Positions 48,504 through 57,786 are shown, numbered from the stretch's first letter. The stretch: 64,000 nt of DNA from Methylobacterium tarhaniae (GCF_001043955.1 NZ_LABZ01000018.1:34454-98453); one strand, 5' to 3'. Program-made: numbers and translations. The notes: generated from the letters alone by a model not told the origin.

Positions 48504-48833
48504 GTGTCGCTCGCAGTCGTGTTTGGAACAAATTTGCGCAATTTTCGGAAAGCCAGAAGCTTGACGCAGGCAGAGCTCGCGGAACAGGTATCGCTTTCCA
48601 CAGAGATGATCAGTAAGATCGAACGTGGAGTTGCGGCGCCATCTTTTTCCACTATCGAAAAAATATCTGAAATATTAGATGTTCCGGAAGTTTATTTTTT
48701 TGGCATCGGGTTGGTTATTGCGGCTGATGGCGATAGATCGCGCATTATTTCTAAAATAAATACTCGAATGTCGCGCTTAAGCGAAGAGCAGCTTGTTCGG
48801 ATTGATAAAATGATAAAAGCTGTCGTCGACTAA
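48504..48833 (+). CDS. XRE-family transcriptional regulator
   Basis: 109 residues from a GTG with GGAGG six bases upstream. The helix-turn-helix (about residues 8-62) reads GTNLRNFRKARSLTQAELAEQVSLSTEMISKIERG, then AAPSFSTIEKISEILDVPEVYFF, the standard Cro/C1 (HTH_3) fold. The rest is a short helical tail of about 40 residues (ISKINTRMSRLSEEQLVRIDKMIKAVVD). Base composition falls from GC-rich to AT-rich inside the gene, unlike the flanking chromosome, which suggests transfer. It precedes the decayed SIR2-domain gene in the same direction and may once have regulated it. Confidence 0.88.
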   Translation: MSLAVVFGTNLRNFRKARSLTQAELAEQVSLSTEMISKIERGVAAPSFSTIEKISEILDVPEVYFFGIGLVIAADGDRSRIISKINTRMSRLSEEQLVRIDKMIKAVVD

Positions 48834-48936
48834 CGTATATAAAATTCCCTACGCAATTCTAAGCCACTAAATAAGCCATACTCCTTCTTATTTTTGTAGA
48901 TTTATTTCCCTTGCAGGAGTATACCGTCCTGAGCTG

Positions 48937-49979
48937 ATGCACATGACAAGCAAATCAGATTTAATTATAATTCATTTTGCTGACGAAATTGCATCGCTGC
49001 GCTCGATTCGCCCGCATGCCATCATCACTACAAATTTCGATGGTTTTCTCAAGGGCATATTCGATGACTATGAACCAATAGTTGGACAGAGCGTAATTGT
49101 ATACAATATGAATAGCTTTGTTAATATTTATAAAATACATGGTAGTAATGAGGACTTAGCCTCAATTGTACTGAGATAAAACGATTATGGCGAGTTTCGT
49201 AAGCAGAAAAAATGTATTTCTGCTAAATTAAAAACATATCTGACAGAGCGCCCTGTATTCATATTTGGATATTGTTTTTCCGGTCCTAATGTTCAAGCGA
49301 TAATGGACGATATTGGGGAAATAATAATGAATTCTGGCGGCGTTATACCCAATATTCACTACGTAAAGTGGGATGAGAACGCTGACACAAAAAGCAGCCT
49401 GCCAGAAGAGTATGTCATTCATACGTCATCAGCACAATACCGTGTGAAAGCCATCGTCACAAAAGATTTTAAGTAGATCTACGATGTCTTATCCCATAAT
49501 AGGGGCTGACCTCAATAAATACCAATCTGGCAAGAGCTCTCGCTGCAAGGGCTTTTAAGCTGATTAGAATTGATATTCCGCGGGGGACTGTCGAAATTAA
49601 TTATGAGATGCTCGAGCGTATTTCGGGCAATTCAGATGAATTACCTCAGTTGCTAGGTATAACACAGGCAGATAATCCTAATTTGACTCATCCTTTTGTG
49701 CTAAGTCAGGTCGCAGAAAAGCTCGGATACACATCTTGGCAGAAATTGAATAAATATCTTGAGAAGATAAATAATGAAACAGGAGTGGATTTGCGAGCCA
49801 CCGATAATAAATACCATTGTAAAATAAAAACTGGCAAAAAAGATAGCAGTAAAACAGGAAAATGGTCTGTTGCAGCAATAGATCTTTTAAAGAAAGTTAT
49901 TGATGGGAGAGATTATAATGTCGACATTCGATATCAAACATCGCTACATAATAATACTCGTGTATATGCGATATTATAA
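48937..49979 (+). pseudogene. decayed SIR2-like domain protein (defence-type), several disruptions
   Basis: The pieces read as one protein. The first frame has HAIITTNFDGFLKGIFDDYEP and NIYKIHGSNEDLASIVLR, the NAD-binding TTNFD and KIHGS marks of SIR2-like (SIR2_2) proteins, then TAA at 49177. The same frame continues with NDYGEFRKQKKCISAKLKTYL and PVFIFGYCFSGPNVQAIMDDI to a TAG at 49474. A frameshift near 49500 leads into a third piece, NTNLARALAARAFKLIRIDI and LLGITQADNPNLTHPFVLSQV, ending at 49979. The N-terminal GAGxS part is absent; the frame is open upstream only to 48871. It is AT-rich. Related proteins act in anti-phage NAD depletion; this copy looks inactive. Confidence 0.8.
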
Positions 49980-50048
49980 TAAACGATATAATGCAACCAT
50001 TACGATTATTGTGTTGATTAGTATTTTTGAATAGAAGGCTTGTATTCT

Positions 50049-50134
50049 TGGTGCGGACGGCGGGACTCGAACCCGCACGACCAGAGGTCGCAAGATTTTA
50101 AGTCTCGTGCGTCTACCGATTCCGCCACGTCCGC
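50049..50134 (-). tRNA. tRNA-Leu (anticodon UAA)
   Basis: On the minus strand: GCGGACG acceptor arm, D arm with CGGTAGACGC, anticodon arm CGAGA-CTTAAAA-TCTTG giving UAA, a long variable arm, T arm GGTTCGAGTCC and an encoded CCA (plus-strand TGG at 50049-50051). The 3' end of the tRNA faces the low-GC patch, which ends within about 10-20 bases of it. tRNA 3' ends are common integration sites, but I found no integrase and no second copy of the tRNA end on the far side. Confidence 0.97.
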
Positions 50135-50195
50135 GAGGGCGCGTTGCCCTGCCGCTCCGGGTTAGCCGGGGGAGGGGCGCAGATCAAGGCCCCTC

Positions 50196-51428
50196 TCAGG
50201 TCAGGCCGAGGGGGCGCCAGCCGTAGAGCCAGGCGTAGCGCTCGGTCATCTGCACCGGGCCGAGGCGGCCCATCACCGCGTCGCGGGCGGCCGAGACCAG
50301 GGTGCCGGCGTGGTAGATCCGGCCGTTGCGGCGGGCATGGGCCTGGATGGTGGCCACCCGCTCGGCCCGGGCCTTGGCGTAGCGGGACAAAGCCGCCGGC
50401 ACGGGCTGGCCGGGGACGAGGCAGGCGGCGAGCACCGCGGCGTCCTCGATCGCGAGCGCCGCGCCCTGCGCCAGGAACGGCAGCACCGGATGGGCGGCGT
50501 CGCCGAGGAGCGCGATCCGGCCGCGGGCCATCGGGCGGGCCGCCGGGCGGTCGACCAGGGACCAGACCAGCCAGGATTCGGGCCGGGCGAGCAGGCCGGC
50601 CAACGGCGGGGCGGCGTCGGCGAAGGCGGCGCGCAGGCGGGCGGGCTCGCCGCGGGCGCCCCAATCGTCGCTGGCGCCCGTGTCCGGCACCACCGCCACG
50701 AGGTTGAGCCGGCGCCCGCCATTGATCGGGTAATGCACCACGTGCCGGCCGGGGCCGAGCCACAATCCGGTCTCGTCGGCCAGGAAGTCGGGCGGCACCG
50801 CCTCGCGGGGCAGGGTGGCGCGCCAGGCGGCCTCGCCGCGGGGGCGCAAGGGGCGCCGGTCGAGCCGGGCCCTCAACGACGAGCGCACCCCGTCGGCCGC
50901 CACCACGAGGTCGGCGTCGAGGGTCTCGCTGCGGCCACCGTCGCTGGCGAGCGCCAGGGCGGCGCCCTTGGCATCCTCCTGCACCCCGGTGACGGTGCGG
51001 CCGACGAGGAGCCGGATGCCCGGCCGGCCGCGGGCGGCGTCGAGCAGGATGGTCTGGAGGTCGGCCCGGTGCACCACCCAGTAGGGCGCGCCGAAGCGCT
51101 CGCGCATCGCCTCGCCGAGGGCGATCTCACCGATCGCGCGGGCGGTGACGAGGCTGCGGATCCGCACCCGCGCCGGCTCGCCGGCGACGCGGCGCAACGG
51201 GAGCCCGAGGCCGAGATCGGTCAGGATCCGGCTGGCATTGGGCGAGAGCTGCAGGCCCGCCCCGACCTCGCTGAAGGCGGTGCGGCGCTCGACCAGCGTG
51301 ACGTCGTGCCCGCGGGCGCTCAAGCTCAAGGCGGCCGTGAGCCCGCCGATGCCGGCCCCGACGATCGCGACGCGCAGGCCCGGCCGGTCCGGGACCGGAC
51401 GGCTCCCCGATAGCCGATCCTGGACCAC
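50196..51428 (-). CDS. FAD-dependent monooxygenase (salicylate hydroxylase-like)
   Basis: About 410 residues of the group A flavin hydroxylase family. FAD motifs are LRVAIVGAGIGGLTAALSL, VTLVERRTAFSEVGAGLQLSPNA, the DG motif in ADLVVAADGVRSSLR, and GRIALLGDAAHPVLPFLAQGAALAIEDAAVLA. These enzymes hydroxylate aromatic rings using NAD(P)H and oxygen; the substrate here is unknown. Start candidates are the GTG at 51428, with GGGGAAA upstream, and a TTG at 51443; I prefer the GTG. It is 18 bases downstream of the zinc-finger gene and probably co-transcribed. Confidence 0.87.
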   Translation of the reverse strand: MVQDRLSGSRPVPDRPGLRVAIVGAGIGGLTAALSLSARGHDVTLVERRTAFSEVGAGLQLSPNASRILTDLGLGLPLRRVAGEPARVRIRSLVTARAIGEIALGEAMRERFGAPYWVVHRADLQTILLDAARGRPGIRLLVGRTVTGVQEDAKGAALALASDGGRSETLDADLVVAADGVRSSLRARLDRRPLRPRGEAAWRATLPREAVPPDFLADETGLWLGPGRHVVHYPINGGRRLNLVAVVPDTGASDDWGARGEPARLRAAFADAAPPLAGLLARPESWLVWSLVDRPAARPMARGRIALLGDAAHPVLPFLAQGAALAIEDAAVLAACLVPGQPVPAALSRYAKARAERVATIQAHARRNGRIYHAGTLVSAARDAVMGRLGPVQMTERYAWLYGWRPLGLT

Positions 51429-51446
51429 GTCTTTCCCCGGCAAGGG

Positions 51447-51704
51447 TTACTCGGCGGCGAGGCGGGCGCGGTCGTCCCAGACGCTCGAAGCCGGCTCCGC
51501 CGTGCCGGCCTTCAGGGACGGCTTGTAGCGGTACAGGGTCGAGCAGTACTGGCAGATGATCTCGTGGTCGGCGCCCATGTCGAGGAAGACGTGGGGGTGG
51601 TCGAACGGCGGCAGGGCGCCGATGCACATGAACTCCTTGGAGCCGACCTGGATGACCGGAACGCCGTCCTGGTTGTGGAAGTGCGGGACCGCCTTGTCTG
51701 CCAT
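51447..51704 (-). CDS. zinc-finger (zf-CHCC) domain protein
   Basis: 85 residues. Ligands of the CHCC zinc finger are visible as C in EFMCIGALPP, H in FDHPHVFLDMG and the CxxC of EIICQYCSTLYRY. This is the fold of the small mitochondrial complex I subunit NDUFS6, and in alphaproteobacteria the protein is a short conserved homologue. Its role outside complex I is not settled. It is the first gene of a pair with the FAD monooxygenase. Confidence 0.88.
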   Translation of the reverse strand: MADKAVPHFHNQDGVPVIQVGSKEFMCIGALPPFDHPHVFLDMGADHEIICQYCSTLYRYKPSLKAGTAEPASSVWDDRARLAAE

Positions 51705-51879
51705 CGCCTCAGAGTTCCTGGCTTGCGGGGCCTGATGCCCCCGAACGTCGGGTTCTCCTAGACCCTCGGGGCCGCCGCGCCTAGGGGGCCGGGCCAGGGC
51801 GGCGCATCCGCCGCCGTTTCGTCACGGTCTTGCGACATCGGGGCGCCGCAACGGTTTCATGACCACGAGAGGATCGCCC

Positions 51880-52215
51880 GTGACCCGCTTCCTGCCGAGG
51901 CTCGCCCTCCTCGCCGCGCTCGGTGGCGCGACCATTCTCGGTGCCCCGGCGGCCCAGGCCCAGAGCCGCACCGTGGTCGGCGCCGGGGCAGGCGCGGTGG
52001 CGGGAGCGCTGGTGGCCGGTCCGATCGGCGCGGTGGTGGGCGGGGTCGTCGGCGCCGCCTGGGGCGAATCGGGGCGGCGCCCGCGCCGGGCCGGCCGCCG
52101 GGCGCGGCGCCACCACGCGGTGCGCCACGTGGCCCCGCGGCCGGTGACGCGGGTGGCGCAGCGTGCCCCCGCCGCCGCGCCGGCCCGGCCGCGGGCCTGG
52201 GTCGACCCACGCTGA
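51880..52215 (+). CDS. small exported glycine-zipper-like protein
   Basis: About 111 residues. The signal peptide (RLALLAALGGATILGAPAAQA) is followed by a Gly/Ala/Val stretch resembling a glycine zipper (VVGAGAGAVAGALVAGPIGA) and a very Arg/His/Ala-rich tail. I start at the GTG at 51880, seven bases after GAGAGG; an ATG at 51859 is in frame. Such proteins sit in the envelope, but the function is unknown. Confidence 0.6.
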   Translation: MTRFLPRLALLAALGGATILGAPAAQAQSRTVVGAGAGAVAGALVAGPIGAVVGGVVGAAWGESGRRPRRAGRRARRHHAVRHVAPRPVTRVAQRAPAAAPARPRAWVDPR

Positions 52216-52313
52216 AGCGCCCCCGTCCTTGCCCTTCCTCCTTGGCTTCGGGGCCGGAAGCGCCTACATCGGAGGCTTCCAGAGCGCCGCCAGCAGCATT
52301 TCCCGGGCCCCCG

Positions 52314-53141
52314 ATGAGTCGTGACGAGCAGAGTGCGGTCAAGGACAGCCGCCGGCAGGAGCCGCCGATCCACGGCCCCGAGGCCTTCGAGGCGATGCGC
52401 AAGGCCGGGCGGCTGACCGCCGAGGCCCTCGACCTGCTGATGGAGGCGGTGGCGCCCGGCGTCACCACCGAAGCGCTGGATCGCCTCGCCTACACCTTCG
52501 CGATGGATCACGGCGCGTTCCCAGCCTCGCTGCACTACCGCGGCTACCCGAAATCGATCTGCACCTCGATCAACCACGTCGTCTGCCACGGCATCCCGAA
52601 CGACAAGCCCCTGCGCGAGGGCGACATCGTCAACCTCGACATCTGCCTGATCGTCGACGGATGGCACGGCGATTCGAGCCGCATGGCCTATGTCGGCGAA
52701 GTGTCCCGCAAGGCGGCGCGCCTGTGCGAGATCACCCACGAGGCGATGATGCGCGGCATCGCGGCGATCAAGCCCGGCGGCACCACCAACGATATCGGCG
52801 CGGCGATCCAGGCCTTCGCCGAAGGTGAGCGCTGCTCGGTGGTGCGCGACTTCTGCGGCCACGGCCTCGGCCGCACCTATCACGACGCGCCGACCATCCT
52901 GCACTACGTCGAGCCGAGCTACAGCGTGACCTTGCGCCCCGGCCAGTTCTTCACCGTCGAGCCGATGATCAATCTCGGCCGCCCGGCCGTGAAGGTCCTG
53001 GCCGACGGCTGGACCGCCGTGACCCGCGACCGCTCGCTCTCGGCCCAGTTCGAGCACACGGTGGCGGTGACCGAGACCGGCGTCGAGATCTTCACCCTCT
53101 CGCCCAAGGGGCTGGACAAGCCGCGCGACACCGCCGCCTGA
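52314..53141 (+). CDS. map: type I methionine aminopeptidase
   Basis: 275 residues. It removes the initiator Met from nascent proteins with two metal ions. Metal ligands lie in [21 protein letters not shown] (two Asp), [14 protein letters not shown] (His), [10 protein letters not shown] (Glu) and [14 protein letters not shown] (Glu). [15 protein letters not shown] is the substrate-site block. The N-terminal 20 residues are not conserved. It is 10 bases upstream of radC. Confidence 0.96.
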   Translation: MSRDEQSAVKDSRRQEPPIHGPEAFEAMRKAGRLTAEALDLLMEAVAPGVTTEALDRLAYTFAMDHGAFPASLHYRGYPKSICTSINHVVCHGIPNDKPLREGDIVNLDICLIVDGWHGDSSRMAYVGEVSRKAARLCEITHEAMMRGIAAIKPGGTTNDIGAAIQAFAEGERCSVVRDFCGHGLGRTYHDAPTILHYVEPSYSVTLRPGQFFTVEPMINLGRPAVKVLADGWTAVTRDRSLSAQFEHTVAVTETGVEIFTLSPKGLDKPRDTAA

Positions 53142-53151
53142 CGGTCCCGCC

Positions 53152-53919
53152 ATGGCCCGCCCGCCCCGCAACACCCCCGGTTTCGCGGAGGCCGGCGGCG
53201 CCGCGCCCGGGATCAAGGTCCAGGATAGCAAGATCCAGGACAGCAGGGCGGAGGAACCGCATTACCACGGGCACCGCGACCGGCTACGCGCCCGCTTCGC
53301 GCAGGGCGACACGCTGCCGGACTACGAGTTCCTCGAACTGGTGCTGTTCCGCGCCATCCCGCGCCGTGACGTCAAGCCGATCGCCAAGGCGCTGATCGCC
53401 CGGTTCGGCAGCTTCGCCGAGGTCATCAGCGCCCCGGCCGAGCGGCTGCTCGAGGTCGACGGCATCGGGCCCTCGGTCGTCACCGACCTCAAGATCATGG
53501 AGGCGGCGGGCCGCCGCCTCGCCCGCGGCGCGGTCGCCGAGCGCACGCTGCTCTCCTCCTGGGCCGCGGTGATCGATTACTGCCGGGCCGCCATGGCCTT
53601 CGCGCAGCGGGAGGAATTCCGGCTGCTCTTCCTCGACAAGCGCAATCGGCTCATCGCCGACGAGGTGCAGGGGCGGGGCACCGTCGACCACACCCCGGTC
53701 TATCCCCGCGAGGTCGTGCGCCGGGCCCTCGAACTCTCGGCCACCGCCCTGATCCTGGTCCACAACCACCCGTCCGGCGATCCCACCCCGTCCCAGGCCG
53801 ACATCAAGATGACCCGCGACATCATCGCAGTGGCCGGCCCCCTCGGCATCGTGGTGCACGACCACATCATCGTCGGCCGCGACGGGCATGCGAGCTTCCG
53901 CGGGCTGAAGCTGATCTGA
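53152..53919 (+). CDS. radC: RadC family JAB/MPN-domain protein
   Basis: 255 residues. The N-terminal helix-hairpin-helix part reads [13 protein letters not shown] and [18 protein letters not shown]. The C-terminal JAMM metal motif is complete: [19 protein letters not shown] and the later [14 protein letters not shown]. These proteins look like isopeptidase-fold proteins; the older DNA-repair role is not supported. It is in the usual map-radC pair. Confidence 0.9.
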   Translation: MARPPRNTPGFAEAGGAAPGIKVQDSKIQDSRAEEPHYHGHRDRLRARFAQGDTLPDYEFLELVLFRAIPRRDVKPIAKALIARFGSFAEVISAPAERLLEVDGIGPSVVTDLKIMEAAGRRLARGAVAERTLLSSWAAVIDYCRAAMAFAQREEFRLLFLDKRNRLIADEVQGRGTVDHTPVYPREVVRRALELSATALILVHNHPSGDPTPSQADIKMTRDIIAVAGPLGIVVHDHIIVGRDGHASFRGLKLI

Positions 53920-54131
53920 GGGCGGCTCCCTGGCGCAGGCCAGCGATCCCGGCGATGCGCGCCGGCCAGCGGACGCCTAAAATCTGAGCAGATTCACCCT
54001 GCGCGACGCGCCTTCGCTGCCGCGCTCCCTGACCTTGCGCAAAGTCGTGGGCAGCGCTCGGGCAAAGGACGCATTTCCTTTGCCTTGGCCCCTGTCTTGC
54101 GTCTAGCTTCGACGCAAACAGAGGGACGCCC

Positions 54132-55601
54132 ATGCCGCTCAGCGCGTTCGACGAGATGACCGGAGTGCAGGAGAGCGGACCGTCCCCAAGCGGACCGTCC
54201 CCAAGCGGACCGAGCCCGGCCGAGGTGCGCGAGGCGTACGCGGCGCTCAAGACCTGGCTCGACACGACCCCGCCGGAGCATTTCGACACGCGGCGCAGCC
54301 AGGCCGAATTGTTCTTCCGGCGGATCGGGATCACCTTCGCGGTCTACGGCGACAACGAATCAACCGAGCGGCTGATTCCGTTCGACATCATCCCGCGGGT
54401 GCTGACCAAGCCCGAATGGGGCTTCCTCGAGCGCGGCCTCAAGCAGCGCGTCACCGCGCTCAACATGTTCCTGGCCGACATCTACGGCCCGCAGGAATGC
54501 ATCAAGGCCGGGATCATCCCGGGCGACCTCGTCTACCGCAACCCGCATTACCGGCTGGAGATGCGGGACTTCGAGGTGCCGCACGGCAAGTACGTCCACA
54601 TCGCCGGCATCGACATCGTGCGCACCGGCGAGGACCAGTTCTTCGTGCTGGAGGACAACGCCCGCACGCCGTCGGGGGTCTCCTACATGCTGGAGAACCG
54701 CGAGGTGATGCTGCGGCTCTTCCCCGAGTTGTTCTCCAAGCACCGGGTCTCGCCGGTGGAAGCCTATCCGGACGCGCTGCTCGCCACCCTGCGCAGCCTC
54801 GCGCCGATGAGCGCCGCCCGCGACCCGACGGTGGTGCTGCTGACCCCCGGCCGCTTCAACTCGGCCTTCTACGAGCACTCGTTCCTGGCCGACAAGCTCG
54901 GCGTCGACCTCGTCGAGGCCTCCGACCTCTTCACCAAGGACGACGTGGTCTACATGCGGACCACGGAGGGGCCGCGGCGCGTCGACGTGATCTACCGGCG
55001 CATCGACGACGACTTCCTCGACCCGCTGGTGTTCCGGCCGGATTCCGTCCTCGGCGTGCCCGGGCTGATGAGCGCCTACCAGAGCGGCAGCGTGACGCTC
55101 GCCAACGCCGTCGGCACCGGCATCGCCGACGACAAGGCGGTCTACAGCTACATGCCGGAGATCGTGCGCTTCTTCACCGGCGAGGAGCCGATCCTGCACA
55201 ACGTGCCGACTTGGCGCTGCCGCGAGAAGGACGCTCTGTCCTACGTCCTCGCCAATCTCGGCGACCTGGTGGTCAAGGAGGTCAACGGCTCGGGCGGATA
55301 CGGCATGCTGGTGGGGCCCCATGCCACGAAACGCGAGATCGAGGAATTCGGCCGCAAGCTGCGCCACGCGCCGGACGGCTTCATCGCCCAGCCGACGCTC
55401 GCCCTCTCGACCTGCCCGACCTTCGTCGCCTCCGGCGTCGCGCCCCGCCACGTCGACCTGCGGCCCTTCGTGCTCTCGGGCGCCGACGACATCCGGATCG
55501 TGCCCGGCGGGCTGACCCGGGTGGCCCTCAAGGAGGGCTCGCTCGTGGTCAATTCGAGCCAGGGCGGCGGCACCAAGGACACCTGGGTGCTCGACGGCTG
55601 A
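54132..55601 (+). CDS. circularly permuted ATP-grasp type 2 family protein
   Basis: 489 residues. The conserved blocks are FRRIGITFAVYGDNESTERLIPFDIIPR, LNMFLADIYGPQECIKAGIIP, EDNARTPSGVSYMLENREVM, and EVNGSGGYGMLVG near the ATP site. RHVDLRPFVLSG and the closing SLVVNSSQGGGTKDTWVL are also present. The family is predicted to be a peptide or amine ligase and nearly always occurs with alpha-E and transglutaminase-like genes, as here. The N-terminus has a 15-base tandem repeat (three copies) encoding SGPSP units. It is the first gene of a four-gene cluster ending with Anbu. Confidence 0.92.
   Translation: MPLSAFDEMTGVQESGPSPSGPSPSGPSPAEVREAYAALKTWLDTTPPEHFDTRRSQAELFFRRIGITFAVYGDNESTERLIPFDIIPRVLTKPEWGFLERGLKQRVTALNMFLADIYGPQECIKAGIIPGDLVYRNPHYRLEMRDFEVPHGKYVHIAGIDIVRTGEDQFFVLEDNARTPSGVSYMLENREVMLRLFPELFSKHRVSPVEAYPDALLATLRSLAPMSAARDPTVVLLTPGRFNSAFYEHSFLADKLGVDLVEASDLFTKDDVVYMRTTEGPRRVDVIYRRIDDDFLDPLVFRPDSVLGVPGLMSAYQSGSVTLANAVGTGIADDKAVYSYMPEIVRFFTGEEPILHNVPTWRCREKDALSYVLANLGDLVVKEVNGSGGYGMLVGPHATKREIEEFGRKLRHAPDGFIAQPTLALSTCPTFVASGVAPRHVDLRPFVLSGADDIRIVPGGLTRVALKEGSLVVNSSQGGGTKDTWVLDG
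54174..54218 (+). repeat. 15-bp tandem repeat inside the ATP-grasp gene
   Basis: Three head-to-tail copies of a 15-base unit (AGCGGACCGTCCCCA), the third diverged at its end. They encode SGPSP units in the non-conserved N-terminus. The length is a multiple of three, so copy-number changes keep the frame. Confidence 0.85.
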
Positions 55602-55691
55602 CGCCGCCGCGACGCCTCGCCCGAGATCAGGGGCCGAGCCTCCCGGCCCGGTCCGCCCGCACTGCCACCGCGTGAGCCGTAAAGCCCCGCC

Positions 55692-56636
55692 ATGCTCTCC
55701 CGCACCGCCGACAACCTGTACTGGCTCTCGCGCTATGCCGAGCGAGCCGACTTCGTCGCCCGCATCCTCGACGCAGCCCTGCGCCTCTCCGCCCTTCCGG
55801 CCAATTACGGCGGCACCGACGCGAACGAGTGGGAATCGGCTCTGGCCTCGGCCGGCAACATCGAGCTGTTCCGCCCGCTCTACGACAGCGTCAACGAGCA
55901 CACCGTCCGGGACTTCCTGGCCTTCAGCCCCAACAACCCGTCCTCGATCCGCTCCTGCCTGCAGACCGCCCGGGAGAATGCCCGCAGCGTGCGCACGGCG
56001 CTCACCAGCGAGATGTGGGAGGCGATCAACGAGGCGTTCCTGCACCTGCGCAGCTTCGAGGGCCGGGACATGACCCGGGAGGAATTCGCCCGCTTCCTCG
56101 ACTGGGTGAAGGGCGTGTCGCTCGCCTTCGACGGCTCGGCCTACCGCACGATGCTGCGCAACGACGCCTATTGGTTCACCCGGCTCGGCATCGCCATCGA
56201 GCGTGCCGACAACACCGCCCGCATCCTCGACGTGAAGTACCACGTGCTTCTGCCCGAGACCGAGCGGGTCGGCGGCAGCCTCGACTACTTCCAGTGGACC
56301 ACCATCCTGCGCGAGGTCTCGGCGCTCACCGCCTATCACTGGGTCTATCGCGAGAGCATCAAGCCCTGGCTGGTGGCCGACCTCCTGATCCTCAACCGCG
56401 AGATGCCGCGCTCGCTCGCCAATTGCTACGAGATGCTGGTGCTCAACCTCGACCGTATCGCCGATGCCTATGGCCGCCGTGGTCCGAGCCAGCGCCTCGC
56501 CCGCGGCATGCTGGCCAAGCTCGACGACCTCACGGTCGACGAGATCTTCGCCTCCGGCCTGCACGAGTTCATCGAGGCGTTCATCGCCGAGAACAACCGC
56601 CTCGGGGCGGCGATCGTCGAGCAGTATCTGGGCTGA
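55692..56636 (+). CDS. alpha-E domain-containing protein
   Basis: 314 residues, entirely alpha-helical (DUF403). The starting block LSRTADNLYWLSRYAERADFVARILDAALRLS is the family signature. Others are the paired RNDAYWFTRLGIAIERADNTARILDVKYHVLLP and YFQWTTILREVSALTAYHWVYRE. It has no catalytic motif that I can name; it is thought to work with the ATP-grasp partner. It starts 90 bases after that gene. Confidence 0.92.
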   Translation: MLSRTADNLYWLSRYAERADFVARILDAALRLSALPANYGGTDANEWESALASAGNIELFRPLYDSVNEHTVRDFLAFSPNNPSSIRSCLQTARENARSVRTALTSEMWEAINEAFLHLRSFEGRDMTREEFARFLDWVKGVSLAFDGSAYRTMLRNDAYWFTRLGIAIERADNTARILDVKYHVLLPETERVGGSLDYFQWTTILREVSALTAYHWVYRESIKPWLVADLLILNREMPRSLANCYEMLVLNLDRIADAYGRRGPSQRLARGMLAKLDDLTVDEIFASGLHEFIEAFIAENNRLGAAIVEQYLG

Positions 56637-56746
56637 GCGCCCGCGCGCGGGCCCGCCACGTCCCGCAAGGTTTCGCCCTCCCGCGGGACGGTGTATGACC
56701 GCCCCGCACGGCCCAGCTTTTGCGTGACAGCGAGCATCGCGACATC

Positions 56747-57637
56747 ATGCGCATCCGCGTCGTCCACGAGACGGTTTACCAATACGACAGCCCGGCCCGG
56801 GGCCTGATCCAGATGCTGCGGCTGACGCCGCGGGACCATGACGGCCAGCACGTGCGCGCCTGGCGCATCGAGCCGACCGTCGACGGCCGGTTGAGCCGGC
56901 GCGAGGACGGCTTCGGCAACATCGTCCACGTCTTCAGCGCCGACGGCGCCGAGGAGGCGATGACGATCCGGGTCACCGGCGAGGTCGAGACCGCCGAGAC
57001 CCACGGGGTGATGCGCGGCATCTCCGAGTGGCTGCCCGATCCGTTCTACCTGCGCGAATCGCGCTTCGCCGTCGCCGACGAGGCGATCCGGGCCTTCGCC
57101 GACGAGGCGGTGGGCGCGAGCATCGACCCGCTCGACCGGCTGCACCGCCTGCTCGCCGGCGTCCACCAAGCGGTCGACTACGCGCCCGGCCCGACCGGGG
57201 CCACCACCACCGCGGCGGAGGCCTTCGCCTTGCGCAAGGGGGTGGGACAGGACCTCGCCCACGTCTTCATCGCGGCGGCGCGCCACCTGGAGGTCCCGGT
57301 CCGCTACGTCTCGGGCTATTACTGGCGGCCCGACACGGCGGAGCAGGAGGCCGGCCATGCCTGGGTCGAGGCCCGGGTGCCGGATCTCGGCTGGGTCGGG
57401 TTCGACCCCGCCCACGGCATCGCGGTGACCGAGGCGCATCTGCGGGTGGCGATCGGCCTCGACTACCTCGACGCCGCGCCGGTCCGCGGCAGCCGCACCG
57501 GCGGCGGCACCGAGACCATGACGGTCCGGGTCCGTGTCGACGACGCGCGGGCGCAGGCGCCAGCACAGCAGGCCCAGGGCGCGGCACAGTCCCAAATGCA
57601 GGGTCAAGCGCAGGGTCTAGCGCAGGCTCAAGGGTAG
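56747..57637 (+). CDS. transglutaminase-like protein lacking the catalytic cysteine
   Basis: 296 residues. The N-terminal Bact_transglu_N domain reads VVHETVYQYDSPARGLIQMLRLTPRDH. The core follows with AEAFALRKGVGQDLAHVFIAAARHLEVPVRYVSGYY and the His/Asp part AGHAWVEARVPDLGWVGFDPAHG. In the family the first block is normally G-V-C-Q-D-x-AH, with Cys as nucleophile. Here the codon at 57245-57247 is GGA, so the residue is Gly (about residue 167), while His and Asp remain. The tail is Gln/Ala-rich. Either it is non-catalytic or the chemistry differs. Confidence 0.9.
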   Translation: MRIRVVHETVYQYDSPARGLIQMLRLTPRDHDGQHVRAWRIEPTVDGRLSRREDGFGNIVHVFSADGAEEAMTIRVTGEVETAETHGVMRGISEWLPDPFYLRESRFAVADEAIRAFADEAVGASIDPLDRLHRLLAGVHQAVDYAPGPTGATTTAAEAFALRKGVGQDLAHVFIAAARHLEVPVRYVSGYYWRPDTAEQEAGHAWVEARVPDLGWVGFDPAHGIAVTEAHLRVAIGLDYLDAAPVRGSRTGGGTETMTVRVRVDDARAQAPAQQAQGAAQSQMQGQAQGLAQAQG

Positions 57638-57786
57638 CGCGGCCCTGTTGCCCCGCCGCGATAGGCGCGGACCACCTCACCTCGGGGCAGCGGATTCGGC
57701 TGGATTCGGGAAACGGGCTGCGCCAGGGTGTCGCCGCGCGCGGTAATCGGACCGCCCGCCTGACGGTCGCCGGGGGGCGGTGAGCG

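Noticed and set aside
49228..49422. A 64-codon minus-strand frame with membrane-like character inside the low-GC patch
   Set aside because: It is antisense to recognisable SIR2-domain sequence and exists because of AT-rich composition.
48871..50048. Integrase-mediated island with att sites at tRNA-Leu(UAA)
   Set aside because: No integrase gene and no repeat of the tRNA 3' end could be found on the other side, so only an AT-rich remnant is claimed.
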